This document shows, one piece after another, positions 6,276 through 8,051 of a DNA stretch of 8,051 bases (positions are counted from its first letter, which is position 1; each line of letters opens with the position of its first letter). The notes beneath the pieces were generated by a model. The model was not told where the DNA came from and did no database searches. It was given only the letters and a program-made list of their open reading frames with translations. The DNA is from JBLHKE01 sp047619485 (GTDB taxonomy: Bacteria > Verrucomicrobiota > Verrucomicrobiia > Verrucomicrobiales > DEV007). The position numbers were made by a program, and so were the translations under genes. The stretch is taken from assembly GCA_047619485.1 (NCBI GenBank), contig JBLHKE010000341.1, positions 1-8,051 on the forward strand. The letters run 5' to 3'.

Positions 6276-8051
6276 AATACCGGCGGCGGGTGGCCGTACT
6301 TCGAGGTCAGTGGAACCTTGATCGCCACGCGCAATATTCTGCAGCAGGATCTGGATGCACAGCTGGATAATCTGGTGGCCGGTGCACTCTTTATAAGCAA
6401 CGGCAGTTCTGTGAGTGCCGGCGTCCGTCACCTGGTAGCGGCTAGCCCTGGTGTCGACTACGGTGACACTGCGGGTATCATGAATGATGTCACCGACATG
6501 GACGGTGACGGTGATATCAGGGAACCGCTGCCACTGGATATCCTCGGTCAGCCGCGCTCTACGGACATGCCGAGTGCGGGCGCGTTCCAGTATATCAATG
6601 GTGTGTCCACCGCTCTGTCGTTGAGCAATGCCAGCATCGAAGAGAACCGTCCGGCTACGACGCGGGTGGCGTTCCTCAGTACCGAAGACCCGAATCTAGG
6701 GGAGTTCGACTACAACCTAGTGGCCGGAGCGGGAGACGCGGATAACACCGCATTTGCCATTGATGCGAACCGCCTCACCTCGGCCGAGGAGTACGACTTC
6801 GAAGCCAAGTCGAGCTATCAGGTGCGCATCCGTTCCACTGACATCTCCGACGGACTCGGCCAGTTCATTGAGGCGCCGTTCATTATTACTATTCTCGATT
6901 CAGTCGATCAGACTCTCACCATCACAGCCACCCAGCCCTACGCTTACGAACCACACGGCGGTTGGCAGATCGGCCTGCCGCACATCGGTAGGGTGCGAAT
7001 TGAGCGCGCCGGAGAGGTCGCCGCCGCGCGGTCGGTGGCGCTCGTCGTCAACAGCACGGTGTTTGGCAGCGATGAAAAATTCCTGCTGCAACCAGAGCCC
7101 CCGGCCGTGCTCGAATTCGCGCCGGGTGAAACCGTCTTCGAGTTCGAGGTGCTACCGCTATTCGATCAGGACGATGCGAATGATGGTAGCCCAGACCAGG
7201 ATCAAGTGCGATTCGCTCTGGCGACATCGCCCCTTGATTACAAACTGCTCAGTACTTCCGCGACGGTGAATATTTTCGACCAGCCGGCCGATGCGTGGCT
7301 GTTCGCCCAACAGCAGAGTGGCAGCGAGGCGGATCTATTTGATTATTTGTTCAAGGATCCGGCTGCAGCCGGCGGTGTCGTCGAACCCGATTTCGGCATC
7401 GATCCCTCGGTCGGACTATCAGCGACCGTAGCCGTTGATCGCTTGGTGCTCGATTATCAACTCGGCGTAGAAGTGTCCGGGGATTTGTTAGGCTGGATGC
7501 CCGCCGGAGTGATGCCGTCGATCGTGAGTGAGAGTATATCCCACCAGACACTGAACTATCTGATTACCCCGGATGGCAATCAGCGCCGGTTTCTACGCCT
7601 GACGGCGGAACCGAAGCTCAGACCCGATTATTTCACCCTAGCGTCACCGTCGATATCGTTTGCTGGTATTCCGGCCGGTGGCTTTCACATGGGCAGTACC
7701 AATGCCGAGTCCGGGCGTGGGGTGGATGAGGGGCCGGTGACCAATGTGCAGTTTTCGCAGCCGTTCTGGATGTCGAGCACCGAGATCACCCAGGCACATT
7801 ATCAGGCATTGATGGGAGGGAACCTTGGCACCGATCGGCCGATGGTTAATGTGACCTTTGTTCAGGCCTCACAATTCGCGACTACCTTATCCACTGCCGA
7901 GCGCAATGCCGGGCGTTTACCAGAGGGTTATCTCTACCGCCTGCCTACCGAAGCAGAGTGGGAATACGCCTGTCGCGCCGGAACCAGCACGCCACATTTC
8001 TTTGGTAATCCGGCGGAGATCGCGCTCCATGCCTGGTACGTCGGTAATAGC
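6276..8051 (+). pseudogene. Continuation past the TGA: beta-helix end, cadherin-like, Calx-beta-like and FGE-sulfatase-like domains (cut by window edge)
   Basis: This is the frame of the 5448 gene past its TGA, open to the right edge, with residues numbered from 5448. Residues 277-387 finish the beta-helix with a closing motif like SPGVDYGD, DMDGDGDIREPLPLD and SAGAFQY. Residues 388-484 are cadherin-like (LSLSNASIEENRPA, NTAFAIDANRL, YDFEAKSSYQVRIRSTD). Residues 488-611 are Calx-beta-like (ITATQPYAYEP, LEFAPGETVFEFEV, SATVNIFD). Residues 612-735 are a linker type common in verrucomicrobial secreted proteins (LFDYLFKDP, DLLGWMPAG, RRFLRLTAEP). From 741 an FGE-sulfatase-like domain begins (IPAGGFHMGS, FWMSSTEIT, YRLPTEAEWEYACRAGT) and is cut at 868. 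That fold includes formylglycine-generating enzymes but also many non-catalytic binding proteins, and the catalytic region lies outside the window. The first in-frame ATG after the stop is at 6480, with no ribosome site and no signal peptide, so separate translation would not give an exported protein. Codons here look less GC-biased than in the CotH-like gene. Confidence 0.75.

Noticed and set aside
5670..6431. A 253-codon minus-strand open frame opposite the beta-helix gene
   Set aside because: It runs across the region where the plus-strand beta-helix is clearly recognisable, and its product shows no family signature.
6754..7269. A 171-codon plus-strand open frame in another frame
   Set aside because: It overlaps the cadherin-like and Calx-beta-like segments of the main frame and encodes a Ser/Arg-rich sequence with no domain.

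Overview
The window looks like a segment from a GC-rich, Gram-negative-type environmental bacterium, most probably Verrucomicrobiota (Opitutae-like), with Planctomycetota or Lentisphaerota as alternatives. The basis is protein style only. Both genes encode large exported mosaic proteins: one joins lamin-tail domains, a CotH kinase-like domain and chitobiase-type Ig-like segments, the other joins a right-handed beta-helix, a cadherin-like domain, a Calx-beta-like domain and a formylglycine-generating-enzyme-like (FGE-sulfatase) domain. Such combinations are characteristic of that superphylum. No rRNA, tRNA, CRISPR, transposase or phage gene was seen.

Layout. Positions 1-5047 (minus strand) are one uninterrupted reading frame of 1682 codons. 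It starts at 5047 and runs off the left edge without a stop, so only the extreme C-terminus is missing. Positions 5048-5447 are a divergent intergenic region with candidate promoters at both ends, three perfect 6-bp stem-loops in a row, one bulged stem-loop and a short direct repeat. A doubtful minus-strand ORF also covers most of it. Positions 5448-8051 (plus strand) are a second exported modular protein. Its frame is interrupted once by a TGA at 6273-6275 and is then open for 592 codons to the right edge, with recognisable domains continuing across the stop. It is a nonsense-mutated gene, a readthrough or recoding case, or a sequence error.

How the parts may work together. The two genes are head to head, and both products start with a signal peptide and carry adhesion or carbohydrate-type beta domains. 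They are probably cell-surface or secreted proteins that share one control region. There is no direct evidence that they act on each other. The most notable points are the single in-frame TGA, the hairpin cluster between the genes, and the very short leaders implied by both candidate promoters.
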